This document shows, in pieces, positions 1 through 8,586 of a DNA stretch of 40,951 nucleotides. The notes under the pieces are model-generated. The model worked only from the letters and a program-made list of their open reading frames with translations, did no database searches and was not told the origin of the DNA. Each line of letters begins with the position of its first letter. Position 1 is the stretch's first letter. The stretch covers positions 1 to 40,951 of the forward strand of contig JAPOVA010000006.1 of NCBI GenBank assembly GCA_026708385.1, in the 5' to 3' direction. The stretch is from Simkaniaceae bacterium. Lineage in GTDB: Bacteria > Chlamydiota > Chlamydiia > Chlamydiales > Simkaniaceae. Position numbers and translations under genes: made by a program.

Positions 1-39
1 GCAACAATTCGAGTCCCTGCCCGTAGGAGAAATCGTCAT
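1..39 (-). CDS. 5' end of an ankyrin-family gene (partial, runs off the left edge)
   Basis: Only about 13 codons are visible, starting MTISPTGRDSN. The next gene to the right begins, after its first two codons, with VTISPIERGSS, and the DNA of the two starts aligns over the leader and first codons, so this is very probably the start of another paralog of that ankyrin protein. The ATG at 39 is preceded by AAGGTGG at a 4-base spacing. A GTG two codons upstream (45) is an alternative start. The body of the protein lies outside the window, so the ankyrin assignment is by homology of the start only. Confidence 0.55.
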   Translation of the reverse strand, partial: MTISPTGRDSNCC

Positions 40-90
40 AACCACCTTATGTTTTATGAATCGAACAAGTAATCTTCGTAATCAATGATC

Positions 91-119
91 ATGTTAATTT
101 ATATGTCATTTATGTACAA
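91..119 (-). promoter_or_regulatory. sigma70-type promoter of the left-edge ANK gene
   Basis: On the minus strand TTGTAC, a 17-base spacer and TAACAT lie about 50 bases before the start codon in an AT-rich leader. The same layout, with recognisable sequence similarity, precedes the 884-aa ANK gene (2867-2895). Confidence 0.45.
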
Positions 120-161
120 CAAATAAAAAGATTTGAATCCGGATTCTTGACACACTTTCCT

Positions 162-2816
162 TCATTGAGCACGTACCGGAAAGTGCGGAGATCTCTTGTC
201 GGGAACATTCTCTCGCAAGCCACGGAAGAGAGGGGGAATGTACGAATAGTACACCCGTTCTCTAAGGTCCGCTTCAAATCTCTCTATCCGCTCCTCATAC
301 CCCCGCGTCTCACAGAGATATTCCATAGCCATACCGCCACTACGCCGAACCTGTTCTTCCTCCCGTTCCGTCCGACATTTACCCATCAGCTCACAGTATC
401 TCTCGACCGCGCCACTACTCTGACAGGTGATGAGATAGACGATCGTATCGTATTTTTGAGATCGTTCGAGCGAGGGGTGCCTATGTCTGCGGAAGTCTGC
501 CGACATAAGAGCTCTCCGTCCCCCTTTATCGGGTTGATCGGCGTCGACATTCCGACTGAGCAACAGGGCTACGACATCCGGATGCCCGAAGCAACTCGCT
601 TCCACAATGGGCACCCGCCCCTTTCCATCGGGTAGATTCGCATTGTAACCCCGGGCAAGTAGGCAGGCCGTGACCCCCGCCCTTCCCGAACGACAGGCCC
701 GTGTAAGGGCCGTCCACCCGTCCGGATCGAGAAGCTCCGGGTCGGCACCACGCTCACACAGAAGTGCGACAACCTCCGTGCATCCCCGAAACGCCGCCTC
801 TACGATAGCTATTCGCCCCTTGTCGTCGGGATCGTTCGCACCGACCCTGTGATCGAGTAGAAAACGCACAACCTCCGTCCGGCCCTCGGCACTTGCTCGG
901 GTAAGAGCCGTCCACCCGTCCGAGTCGGCACGATATATGTCGGCATTGTACTCATATAGAAGTGTCATGACTTCCACATGCCCCCCCTCTGCCGCCCTTA
1001 CGACGGCTATGTGTCCCCCGACATCGATATGGTGAGCAGGTCGCACCGATATCCCGGCAGCCACCATCCGCATACGGGCCACCCACCCGGTCCGGGCTGC
1101 AAGATTCACGTCGGCATCACGCTCACACAGAAATTTCACAACCTCCATGTGTCCCCCACCTGCCGCCTCTACGACAGCTGTTCGCCCCTCGCCGTCGGGA
1201 TCGTTCACACCGATACCGCGATCAAGTAGAAAGGCCACACTCTCCTTCCGTCCCCCGGCACTTGCCCTCGTAAGGGCCGTCCACCCACCTTTACCGACAC
1301 GACCCGGATCGGCACCATATGCACACAGCAGTTCCATAACCTCCGGGTACCCCCCGCCCGCCGCCTCCAAGAGGGCTATTCGCCCCTCGCCGTCGGAGTC
1401 GTTCGCATCGACCCTGTGATCGAGTAGAAAACGCACAACCTCCGTCCGGCCCTCGGCACTTGCTCGGGTAAGAGCCGTCCACCCGTCCGAGTCGGCACGA
1501 TATATGTCGGCACCACGTGCATACAGAAATTCCACAACCTCCGTGTGCCCCCCTCTCGCAGCCTCTACGACAGTTACCCGCCCTGCCCCGTCGGAATCGT
1601 CGTGCACGGCGATCCCGTGATCGAGCAGAAACCGCACACTCCTCGTCCGGCCCTCGGCACTTGCTCGGGTAAAGGCCGTCCACCCGTACCGGTCAACCAA
1701 ATCCGGCTCGGCGTGGTATTCACATAGTAGAAATTCCATAACCTCCGTGTGCTCCCCGACCGCCGACTCTATGACAGCCCTTATCACCTCGTAGAAGAAA
1801 GCATTCATACCGACCCTGCGATCGCGTGAGAGTAGAGAACGTACGACCTCCGTATGCCCCCCAGCACTTGCTCGGATGAGCGCCGTCCACCCGTCCGAGT
1901 CGGCAAGATGCACATCGGCATTGTATGTACGCAGAAGTTCCACAACCTCCACGTGTCCCCGACGGGCCGCCTCTACGACGGCTATTCGCCCCTCGCCGTC
2001 GGGATCGTTCACACCGGTCCCGTGATCGAGTAGAAAACGCACAACCTCCACACGACCCTCGGCACTTGCTCGAGTAAGTGTCGTCCGGCCGTCTTGATCG
2101 GTGCGATGCATATCGACACGATATGTAAGCAGAAATTCCATAACCCCCGTCTCTCCCTCACACAGAAGTTCCACAACCTCCGCACAACCCTCAAAATGTG
2201 CCCGTGTAAGGGCCGTCCATCCCTCCCGGTCGGCAAGGTCCGGGTCGGCATTGTGTTTACGGAGAAGTTCCACAACCCCCACATATCCCCGACGGACCGC
2301 CTCTACGATAGCTATTCGCCCCTTGTCGTCGGGATCGTTCGCACCGATCCTGTGATCGAGTAGAAAACGCACAACCTCCGTCCGACCCTCGGCACTCGCT
2401 CGGGTAAGGGCCGTCCACCCGTCCGAATCGGCAAGGCCTATGTCGGCATTGTGTTTACGTAGAAGTTCCATAACCTCCGTGTATCCCCCGCCCGCCGCCT
2501 CTACGACCGGTAGTCGCCCCTCACCATCGAAATCATTCGCATCGATATTCCGGTCGAGTAGAAAGCGTACAACCTCCACGCAACCCTCAAAACTTGCCCG
2601 TGTAAGCACCGTCCATCCATCCGGATCGGTACGATTCATGTCGACGTTGCGTGTACGCAGAAATTCCACAACCTCCACCTCTCCCTCATCCGCCGCCCTT
2701 GTGAGAAGCGTTACCCGTTCCCAACAGCTCTCATACACCGTATCGGTAAGATTAGCGAAAGATGTCCCACCTTCCCCGCAATAACTCGAGCCCCTTTCGA
2801 TAGGTGAAATCGTCAC
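162..2816 (-). CDS. Ankyrin-repeat protein, 884 aa
   Basis: Almost the whole protein (about residues 35-770) is ankyrin repeats, more than twenty units of about 33 residues. Two unit types alternate: one with DGWTALTRASAEGR..VVRFLLDH and one with DGEGRIAVVEAARGGH.EVVELL, so the true period is about 66 residues (198 bp). The C-terminal 110 residues are not ankyrin and share a block (YDTIV.LI, then RYCELMG) with the 585-aa ANK protein encoded at 3994-5751. No signal peptide or membrane segment is seen. The longest frame opens with GTG at 2822. The in-frame GTG at 2816 is preferred because it aligns with the ATG of the left-edge paralog and is better spaced from AGGAAG. Ankyrin repeats mediate protein-protein binding; in intracellular bacteria such proteins are often secreted effectors, which is inference here. 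Confidence 0.85.
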   Translation of the reverse strand: MTISPIERGSSYCGEGGTSFANLTDTVYESCWERVTLLTRAADEGEVEVVEFLRTRNVDMNRTDPDGWTVLTRASFEGCVEVVRFLLDRNIDANDFDGEGRLPVVEAAGGGYTEVMELLRKHNADIGLADSDGWTALTRASAEGRTEVVRFLLDHRIGANDPDDKGRIAIVEAVRRGYVGVVELLRKHNADPDLADREGWTALTRAHFEGCAEVVELLCEGETGVMEFLLTYRVDMHRTDQDGRTTLTRASAEGRVEVVRFLLDHGTGVNDPDGEGRIAVVEAARRGHVEVVELLRTYNADVHLADSDGWTALIRASAGGHTEVVRSLLSRDRRVGMNAFFYEVIRAVIESAVGEHTEVMEFLLCEYHAEPDLVDRYGWTAFTRASAEGRTRSVRFLLDHGIAVHDDSDGAGRVTVVEAARGGHTEVVEFLYARGADIYRADSDGWTALTRASAEGRTEVVRFLLDHRVDANDSDGEGRIALLEAAGGGYPEVMELLCAYGADPGRVGKGGWTALTRASAGGRKESVAFLLDRGIGVNDPDGEGRTAVVEAAGGGHMEVVKFLCERDADVNLAARTGWVARMRMVAAGISVRPAHHIDVGGHIAVVRAAEGGHVEVMTLLYEYNADIYRADSDGWTALTRASAEGRTEVVRFLLDHRVGANDPDDKGRIAIVEAAFRGCTEVVALLCERGADPELLDPDGWTALTRACRSGRAGVTACLLARGYNANLPDGKGRVPIVEASCFGHPDVVALLLSRNVDADQPDKGGRRALMSADFRRHRHPSLERSQKYDTIVYLITCQSSGAVERYCELMGKCRTEREEEQVRRSGGMAMEYLCETRGYEERIERFEADLRERVYYSYIPPLFRGLRENVPDKRSPHFPVRAQ

Positions 2817-2866
2817 AATCACTTCCTATTTGTACACTGAACAAGCAATCTATATAATCAACGAGT

Positions 2867-2895
2867 ATTTTACTACGTATATCATTTGTCTTCAA
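2867..2895 (-). promoter_or_regulatory. sigma70-type promoter of the 884-aa ANK gene
   Basis: On the minus strand TTGAAG, a 17-base spacer and TAAAAT lie about 50 bases before the start codon, in an AT-rich leader resembling that at 46-120. Confidence 0.5.
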
Positions 2896-3190
2896 TGAAT
2901 AAATTCGGGCCGCACAGACAATAGGAAAATATGTAGGAGGCACCTCCCGTGCGAATACTGTCGGCGGTTGCCTTGATACCGTACTCGAAAGACTCCGACA
3001 CCACGGTCTTACACAGTGTAAACTTGTCTTGCTTTGCAGATGTGATCATCGTACTACGGAAGACCCCGGACCCTATGTTCGATCCTAAGTTATTGCGATT
3101 GTTTACATAGAATCGTAAGGGGGCCCTTTGTGTAAAGTATTTATTCGGTACCGAGAAGCCGGACCTTCCTGTCAAAAATGCGAACATCAC
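2882..3190 (-). CDS. Small hypothetical ORF, 102 aa, with a broken copy at 36.4-36.6 kb
   Basis: I do not recognise this ORF. It is open from a GTG at 3190 and overlaps the -35 region of the downstream ANK promoter. Its interest is the related stretch at about 36410-36625, where the same protein-level blocks recur (LRFYVN versus LRSYVN; KTVVSESFEYGI versus KTTVSEASEHGI) but are split by a stop and a frame change. Similarity in the translated frame suggests that the family was once coding. No good Shine-Dalgarno is seen and the product has no clear domain, so this copy may itself be a remnant. Confidence 0.3.
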   Translation of the reverse strand: MMFAFLTGRSGFSVPNKYFTQRAPLRFYVNNRNNLGSNIGSGVFRSTMITSAKQDKFTLCKTVVSESFEYGIKATADSIRTGGASYIFSYCLCGPNLFIEDK

Positions 3191-3251
3191 GTCACGGATA
3201 GCACGGTATTCGGACGAGTGCCCGAGAATAGGGGGGGATCGGACTTTACCT

Positions 3252-3752
3252 GTGCGGTTCCGAAAAACGGATTTTTACCCTTTCGATACCGGAGGCTACG
3301 GCCGTTGTTGCTCCCCGGTGCACTCCGCCAACGGCACGGGATTGACTATCTGTGAGATTGACGACTTGCCGGACGAACAGGTCGAGCGGAAACGCAAGCT
3401 TCAAGATTCCCCGGAAACCGCAATTCCGTGTACGTACGAGATACGTGAAATCATAGAAAAGATCGACGTCATGTTGCGCAACGGACATACTCGGTCGGAG
3501 GAAGAGGTACGAACCTTGATCAACGCTTTCAAAACCCGATTCCGGCTGTTGGCCGAAGAAGCGGCAAGGGCGCTACAATTTCGATATGACACATGCCACC
3601 CCGTCAAACGAGGCGATATGCGAGATCAATCCCGTTTCTACGAGGAGCGGGCGTCGGGAGATATCCGGTGGGCTTGCACAAGTTCGGATCACTCGGAGAG
3701 CACGCTTTCCGATCTCCGTCGGCTCTATAGTAGGCAGAACAAAGCGACTTAG
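3252..3752 (+). CDS. Hypothetical charged protein, 166 aa
   Basis: Not recognised. The first usable start is a GTG at 3252, some 14 bases after a G7 run; the frame is open back to 3111 without an ATG, GTG or TTG. Residues about 35-135 are rich in Glu, Arg and Lys and look helical (EIREIIEKIDVMLRNGHTR, then EEVRTLINAFKTRFRLLAEE), suggesting an alpha-helical or short coiled-coil protein. There is no signal peptide or membrane segment. It is transcribed against the flanking ANK genes, so it is probably a single-gene unit. The composition and length of the open frame support coding, but the start is uncertain. Confidence 0.45.
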   Translation: MRFRKTDFYPFDTGGYGRCCSPVHSANGTGLTICEIDDLPDEQVERKRKLQDSPETAIPCTYEIREIIEKIDVMLRNGHTRSEEEVRTLINAFKTRFRLLAEEAARALQFRYDTCHPVKRGDMRDQSRFYEERASGDIRWACTSSDHSESTLSDLRRLYSRQNKAT

Positions 3753-3993
3753 ACATCACAACCACGACTCCCCCGGGAGGGGGGGGTATCCGCGTACACT
3801 TTCCTACCCATCCCCGCGTAGGCACTCGGCGAACGCAGGCCCGATCTGCCCGCCCGACGCGACGACGAACTCTCCGACTCCCCCCCTCACAGCCACGGTG
3901 ACGTATCCGCCTCGTGTGCCGTAACCGGAAAATCCACCCGTCCTCTTCCACGCCGTTAGGACGGATACGGAAAGAGAAGCAGGAGATACGCTC

Positions 3994-5751
3994 TCAGGAC
4001 TCATCCCCTCTCCCCTCTTTTGCATCGGCAACTTGCCGGGCGGGCAAGTTATGAGATATCGGCTCGGCGGACTCGGAACGGAGACACCCCACGGCTACCG
4101 TGCCCTCTCCGGGTCGAGTCCGTTTGTTCTCCTCCTCCTCCGTCAAATACGAATATCGGCCCATCAGCTCACAATACCTCACGACCGCACTACGGGATCG
4201 GAAGTTGATGAGACGGACAATCGTATCATATTCCTGACATCGTCTCCGGAAGGAAACCGTACGGCTATGGAAGCTTGCCAATTCAAGAGCTGTCCGCCCC
4301 TTTTTATCGGCTTGATCCGTATCCACACCCTGCGAGAGCAGAAGAGCTACGACATCCGTACATCCGTGATCACTCGCTTCCACAATGGCCACCCGTCCCT
4401 TTCCGTCGGGTCGATCCGGATCGCAACCCCGGGCAAGTAGAGAAGCCACGACTCTCGAACGTCCCCAAGAGCTTGCCCGTGTAAAAGCCGTCCACCCGCC
4501 CCGGTCGGCAAGGTACATGTCGGCACCCCGGTCGCACAGAAGTTCTACAACCTGTGTGTATTCCCAAGTTGCCGCCTGCACAACGGCCACTCCCCCTCCT
4601 TGATCGGGCCGATTCACATTGTAGCCCCGGTCAAGTAGATGGGCCACGACCTCCACAAACCCACCGCCACTTGCCCGTGTAAAAGCCGTCCACCCGATCC
4701 GTCGGTCCGCAAGATACATGTCGGCACCCCGGTCACACAGAAGTTGCACAACCTCCACGTGCCCCCGGCTTGCGGCCACCACGACAGCCACTCGCCCCCC
4801 GCCATCGCGATCGTTCGCACCGATCCGGCGATTGAGCAAGAAGCGCACACTCTCTTTTTGCCCCTCAACACTCGCCCGCGTAAGAGCCGTCCACCCGTCC
4901 CCGTCAACACGGTCCAACATGGCACCATACTCATGCAGACACTCCATAACCTTCACGTGCCCCTCACCTGCAGCCTCTACGATGGGTACCCGCCCCGCAC
5001 CATCGCGATCGTCCGCGTCCACGCCGACACGAGAAGTGAGTAGAAAGCGTACACTCTCCCCCCGGCCCTTAAAACTTGCCCGTGTGAGGGCCGTCCATCC
5101 GTCTCTGTCGGTATGATTCGGGTCGGCACCGCATTCACACAGAACGCCCATAACCTCCGGGTACCCCTCTTCCGCCGCCACTACGACAGCTATTCGCCCC
5201 GCACCATCGCGATCGTGCGCATCCACGCCGACACGAGAAGTGAGTAGAAAGCGTACGCTCTCCCTCCGGTCCTTAAAACTTGCCCGTGTGAGGGCCATCC
5301 ACCCACCCCGGTCGACAAGATGCAAGTCGGCACCGTATCCGTGCAGGAGTTTCATAACCTCCGTATATCCCCCTTCCGCCGCCACTATGACGGCTACCCG
5401 CCCCTCGCCGTCGGGCTCGTTCACATCAATGGGGAGAGTAAGTAGAAAGGACACATCCTCCGTCCGGCCCTCGGCACTTGCCCGTGTAAGAGCCGTCCAC
5501 CCGCCCCGGTTGATGCTGTGCACGCAGGAAAAAAAACTACCGGTTCTCCCCTTGTAATCCGTTGCCACTCGCTCAACGATAGCTGCACGGGCAATGTTTT
5601 CGAGTTTGAAAACGAGATCACAAACCTCTTCCCGGAGGGGGGGCGGACTTTGCCCCCGCGCAGTTCCCGGCGAATCTGCGGAGGTGCCTTCAAACAAAGC
5701 CCCTTCGGGTATGGTGCGCGACGCTCCGTCGCTACGGAGTGGTGTTGCCAT
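3994..5751 (-). CDS. Ankyrin-repeat protein, 585 aa
   Basis: The start ATG at 5751 is preceded by AGGAAG at 7-base spacing and a promoter at 5791-5820. Residues 1-82 are a non-repeat N-terminus unlike that of its neighbours. About residues 83-490 are ankyrin repeats of the same two alternating types as in the 884-aa protein (DGWTALTRAS..., then DG.GRVAVVVAA...). The C-terminus (about 490-585) carries the shared block EYDTIVRLI...RYCELMG followed by a Glu-rich tail. The repeated DNA is close enough to the neighbouring ANK genes for recombination to be plausible. No membrane segment is seen. A role as a host-interacting binding protein is inferred from the family only. Confidence 0.85.
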   Translation of the reverse strand: MATPLRSDGASRTIPEGALFEGTSADSPGTARGQSPPPLREEVCDLVFKLENIARAAIVERVATDYKGRTGSFFSCVHSINRGGWTALTRASAEGRTEDVSFLLTLPIDVNEPDGEGRVAVIVAAEGGYTEVMKLLHGYGADLHLVDRGGWMALTRASFKDRRESVRFLLTSRVGVDAHDRDGAGRIAVVVAAEEGYPEVMGVLCECGADPNHTDRDGWTALTRASFKGRGESVRFLLTSRVGVDADDRDGAGRVPIVEAAGEGHVKVMECLHEYGAMLDRVDGDGWTALTRASVEGQKESVRFLLNRRIGANDRDGGGRVAVVVAASRGHVEVVQLLCDRGADMYLADRRIGWTAFTRASGGGFVEVVAHLLDRGYNVNRPDQGGGVAVVQAATWEYTQVVELLCDRGADMYLADRGGWTAFTRASSWGRSRVVASLLARGCDPDRPDGKGRVAIVEASDHGCTDVVALLLSQGVDTDQADKKGRTALELASFHSRTVSFRRRCQEYDTIVRLINFRSRSAVVRYCELMGRYSYLTEEEENKRTRPGEGTVAVGCLRSESAEPISHNLPARQVADAKEGRGDES

Positions 5752-5790
5752 ATCGTATCTTCCTAAAAATTTTTCGATCTTCCCCCGGAA

Positions 5791-5820
5791 ATTCTACGGG
5801 AAAACGGCATAATAATGCAA
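5791..5820 (-). promoter_or_regulatory. sigma70-type promoter of the 585-aa ANK gene
   Basis: On the minus strand TTGCAT, 18 bases and TAGAAT lie 40 bases upstream of the ATG at 5751. Confidence 0.45.
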
Positions 5821-6426
5821 CCTCGTAGAGAAGTCTCCTCACGGAACCTGTCGACACGGTTCCCTATGGACATTCCCGTACCGTTTCCCGATAAGGAGAG
5901 TGAAATCGCCCACAAGACCGGTGGGATGTCCTGTGAGACTCCCTCCGGTCGTTTTCAAGTCTTATCCGGAAATGATAAGTGTGTCGTCGTCATTTCCGGA
6001 GCCGATCTTTGCACGGGATTTCCTTCCATGCTTGTGGCACCTACCCCTAGGGACGGTACTCGAGAGGACAACGGAAGCCATTGTGGGTGGGTGTCTTACC
6101 CGCACTTCGGTTTTAGGCGTAGCTCCCTAAGGGGTAGTGTCGTATGATATCCGTGGCGAGATAAGATGCCGTAAGACCGAACGGTCGGAGGAAGGACAAC
6201 CCCCAAGCGCGAAGAGGTGATCACCGCGCAACCAACCGCGCAACCAACAGCTCCTTCGACGGAACGCGTCCCTACCGTCCCCGGGTGGTGACAACCTATC
6301 AGCTGATGGTTTGCCGGACAAAAGGAAACGATCAAACTCGCGGGTGAGGCTTCTGTTTGAAGGTCTTTCAGGAGGTCGTGTAATGGTAGCCCATTCGCAT
6401 GGATTGATCCTGCAAAGGTGAAGGGG
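5821..6426. other. Long gene-poor stretch
   Basis: About 600 bases without a convincing gene. A plus-strand frame at 5815-6147 (110 codons) starts inside the -35 element of the minus-strand promoter, has no Shine-Dalgarno and matches nothing I recognise. Another frame at 5900-6130 (76 codons) is equally weak. A short tandem duplication of ACCGCGCAACCA is present near 6224-6251. This may be the decayed remains of one or more genes. Confidence 0.4.
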
Positions 6427-6555
6427 ATGGAAAAGGACGGGTATACCGGAGAGGTCTCGGCTCTCTATCTGCTTCGAAAGGCTTTGTTAAGGGTAACCCC
6501 GCGTTCCCTCATCGTCTCCGAAATAACGGGGATGCCGTTCCATGAGAGGAGATAA
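6427..6555 (+). CDS. Small ORF, 42 aa, with a strong ribosome binding site
   Basis: This short frame starts with MEKDGYTGEVSALYLLRK and ends in MPFHERR. It sits directly behind AAGGTGAAGGGG, a purine-rich Shine-Dalgarno-like run next to the ATG. The frame is open upstream to 6361 without a stop, so it could also be the tail of a decayed longer gene. The product is basic and partly helical with no membrane segment. Not recognised; coding status is uncertain. Confidence 0.3.
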   Translation: MEKDGYTGEVSALYLLRKALLRVTPRSLIVSEITGMPFHERR

Positions 6556-6931
6556 AGAAACCCGGTCCGGAAGGGGGCGCAACCGACAAAAAACACACGT
6601 ACGCGGAACAACCACCCCGAACCGGTCGCCATACTCTATTCGCGTTTGGGATTTCCGGACATCCGTTTTCGATGGAATGGGTTAAGTTGTTGACAGTCAG
6701 TGGTTAGGAATTGCAGTCTTCAACTCTTGTTTCGTTGTTCCACGATCTTGTTACAACTTGGTTGCCTCGCTGACCGGTAGAGTTGCGTCGCTTTCAAAAT
6801 CGTTTACCGCTGTAACACAACCTCATTCAATTATAGACCCGTCTGTCTTTTAGATGTTTCAGTTTAAATCGAGTGACAAATCGTTCATTTTTACTGCGTA
6901 AAAGTATGAAATCGGACGATCGGGCTACGGT
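6556..6931. other. AT-richer intergenic region
   Basis: No ORF of note. It is visibly richer in A+T from about 6660 on. A TTGACA at 6690-6695 has no good -10 partner and no gene downstream on the plus strand. A small AT stem (TTTTAC/GTAAAA, 6889-6903) lies just beyond the stop of the minus-strand gene that ends at 6932. Nothing else is supported. Confidence 0.4.
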
Positions 6932-7384
6932 TCATTCCCGTTTTGCAACAGTTTCTTTTGTTTGTTTGCATTCATTCACTATATAGTATCCGGCTGTTGC
7001 TACCATGGCTCCGATTGCGCAAAGACCCACCAAGGTTCCCGTCGTCGCAGCGACCCCCTCCGTGACAGCAACCGTTGCTCCCGTTTTCCCGGCTATCTCC
7101 CCCGTGCAGAACACAACGCCCGCCCCACAACTACCACCTACCAAGGTCTCTCCGACAATAGCCCCCAAGGTAATGCCCGCCTTTTTACAAGTTCCCCACT
7201 GTCTTTGAGCCACATTATCGACCGCAACGGCGGGCGCCAAGAATGCATTTCCGTTCTGTTGATTAGCTCCCGCAGGGTGATTAGCTCCCGCAGGGGGAAT
7301 GACGGGTTGATTTGTGACGACGGGAGACGGGGGTTCCATGGGTGCGATGACGGGTTCCGTCCTTATGTAGCACTCCTTCACCAT
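6932..7384 (-). CDS. Gly/Ala-rich membrane protein, 150 aa (putative Inc-like)
   Basis: Residues 1-60 are soluble and Pro/Asn-rich (PPAGANHPAGANQQNG). Two hydrophobic stretches follow at about 69-93 and 105-135, both rich in small residues (Gly, Ala, Thr, Ser) with GxxxG-type spacing. The tail is short and charged (NECKQTKETVAKRE). Two closely spaced hydrophobic segments with both ends soluble is the layout of chlamydial inclusion membrane (Inc) proteins. The start ATG at 7384 follows GGGAGAAG. It lies 33 bases after the ribbon-helix-helix-like gene, so the two may be co-transcribed. Related sequences, both broken, lie at 7829-8425 and 23517-23718. Function is inference only. Confidence 0.6.
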   Translation of the reverse strand: MVKECYIRTEPVIAPMEPPSPVVTNQPVIPPAGANHPAGANQQNGNAFLAPAVAVDNVAQRQWGTCKKAGITLGAIVGETLVGGSCGAGVVFCTGEIAGKTGATVAVTEGVAATTGTLVGLCAIGAMVATAGYYIVNECKQTKETVAKRE

Positions 7385-7417
7385 AATTTTCTTCTCCCTT
7401 TTTGCGATGCCGAAAGG

Positions 7418-7795
7418 TTATAGCAAGCGACCCTTCGGGTCAATCGGAAAGTTTTTCCATAAGACCGAACGACCGGACCGTAGCTCCAAGAGCCTATCGG
7501 GAAACGGGCCATTCTTATGTTTAATCACCTTTCCGGTCTCCTCGTCCCTTAGGATTCTGCCTTTCGCCAACTCTTCGATCGCCGGTGCGACCCCTTTTTC
7601 TACGAGCCCGGCCAACGTAGCTCCTCTTACCCGAAAGATCGCATCTCTCGCCCGTTCGAGGGTCGCATTTGAGATGGTTATCGTGAATCGATCCTTGCCA
7701 CCCCTACCGCCTTTCTCTCTCGGGCACCCCTTCGTCCTCCTTTTCTGAAGTAATGATAGTATCAAGTTTAGTTGCCATAGTTTGTTTCTCTTCAT
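7418..7795 (-). CDS. Ribbon-helix-helix-like DNA-binding protein, possibly frameshifted at its start
   Basis: Residues about 36-80 (DRFTITISNATLERARDAIF, then a short turn and LAGLVEKGVAPAIEELAKG) fit the strand-helix-helix pattern of CopG/Arc-type (RHH) repressors and antitoxins. The C-terminal 45 residues are basic and not recognised. The N-terminus in this frame (MKRNKLWQLNLILSLLQK) looks unnatural and has no Shine-Dalgarno. An overlapping frame reads MATKLDTIITSEKEDEGVPE and stops at GGCGGTAGGGG, just before the RHH part. A one-base change there would join a natural N-terminus to the RHH domain. It may regulate the downstream membrane-protein gene or be half of a toxin-antitoxin pair, but no toxin is evident. 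Confidence 0.5.
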   Translation of the reverse strand: MKRNKLWQLNLILSLLQKRRTKGCPREKGGRGGKDRFTITISNATLERARDAIFRVRGATLAGLVEKGVAPAIEELAKGRILRDEETGKVIKHKNGPFPDRLLELRSGRSVLWKNFPIDPKGRLL

Positions 7796-7828
7796 TTTTT
7801 TGTGATTCTCCGGACAACACCATTTGGT

Positions 7829-8425
7829 TTACTTGGGTAGGGTCGCTATGTAATGTCCGACTGTTGCTCCCGTGACTCCCAACGTGCAAAGTCCCAACTA
7901 AGGCTCCCGCTCCCGTAACGGTCCCCACTGTGACGGCAACTGTTGTCCCCATTTGTGCAGTTATCGTCCCCATCCGGCCGGCGCGACTGTCTGATAGCAG
8001 GCTGAGCGATATTGTTGATTGCATGGGGGACGGCTACCGACTGAGAGGCGGGTTCCGGGAAAACCCGATCCGGTGTAGAACGAGCAGGACTCCCCTCCCC
8101 CCTTCCCGGTCCGAAACGTCGGAGAATTTGAGTGGCGACTGATGCTCCGTACGGGCTCCGTTTCCCCCACTACGAAATCGTCGGAATCTTTCACGGCGGC
8201 CTTTAGGGCGGAGTAGTCATACTGCTTTCGGGGTGGGCTCTTCCGGATTCCGAAACGGGGAGTATCGCGTCCCTTTTGGCAGAGGGAGAGTATCCTTTCC
8301 TTGCACTTTGCTTCCCTCTCTGCCGGTTTGTTCTCCTCCTCCGGAAAGGAATCGTATCCGTCGAGCTCCTCATTGAGATTCTTCTCATCGAGAAAGGGGT
8401 GAACGGCAGGTATCTTGGTACTCAC
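7829..8425 (-). pseudogene. Broken copy of the Gly/Ala-rich membrane protein gene
   Basis: A GTG-started frame (8425) gives about 120 plausible residues beginning MSTKIPAVHPFLDEKNLNEE, then loses its reading. The rest of the family pattern continues in other frames: QSVAVPHAINNIAQ, then GTITAQMGTTVAVTVG...GALVGTL, then CTLGVTGATVGHYIATLPK and a stop at 7829-7831. These match, in order, VAVDNVAQ, TGATVAVTEGVAA..GTLVGL and CAIGAMVATAGYYIVNE of the intact 150-aa protein, and the DNA aligns too (7846-7975 against about 6985-7110). At least two or three frame changes are needed, so this is a decayed paralog. Its N-terminal 120 residues differ from the intact copy. Confidence 0.6.
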
Positions 8426-8586
8426 TATACCGAACCGATCACCGGGAGCCCTCCGGCCCTCGTTGCGGAGACCCGATTTTCCGAGAAAGGCAAAGCCCTT
8501 GGTCGATCACACAAGCAGGATCATCCCGATCAAGATTGAACGACTACCGTACCGTTCACGGAATATGTGCACGGGTCCGATCTCGG

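Noticed and set aside
3604-3951. Minus-strand ORF of 115 codons opposite the 166-aa gene
   Set aside because: It is largely antisense of a better-supported gene and has an Arg/Gly-rich shadow-type composition.
5815-6147. Plus-strand ORF of 110 codons
   Set aside because: It has no ribosome binding site, begins inside a promoter of the opposite strand and its product has no recognisable feature.
6371-6440. tRNA-like stretch with TAATGGTAGCC
   Set aside because: Only the D-arm-like piece fits; no anticodon stem, T-arm or acceptor stem pairs.
6690-6695. Consensus TTGACA
   Set aside because: No -10 at 16-18 bases and no gene downstream.
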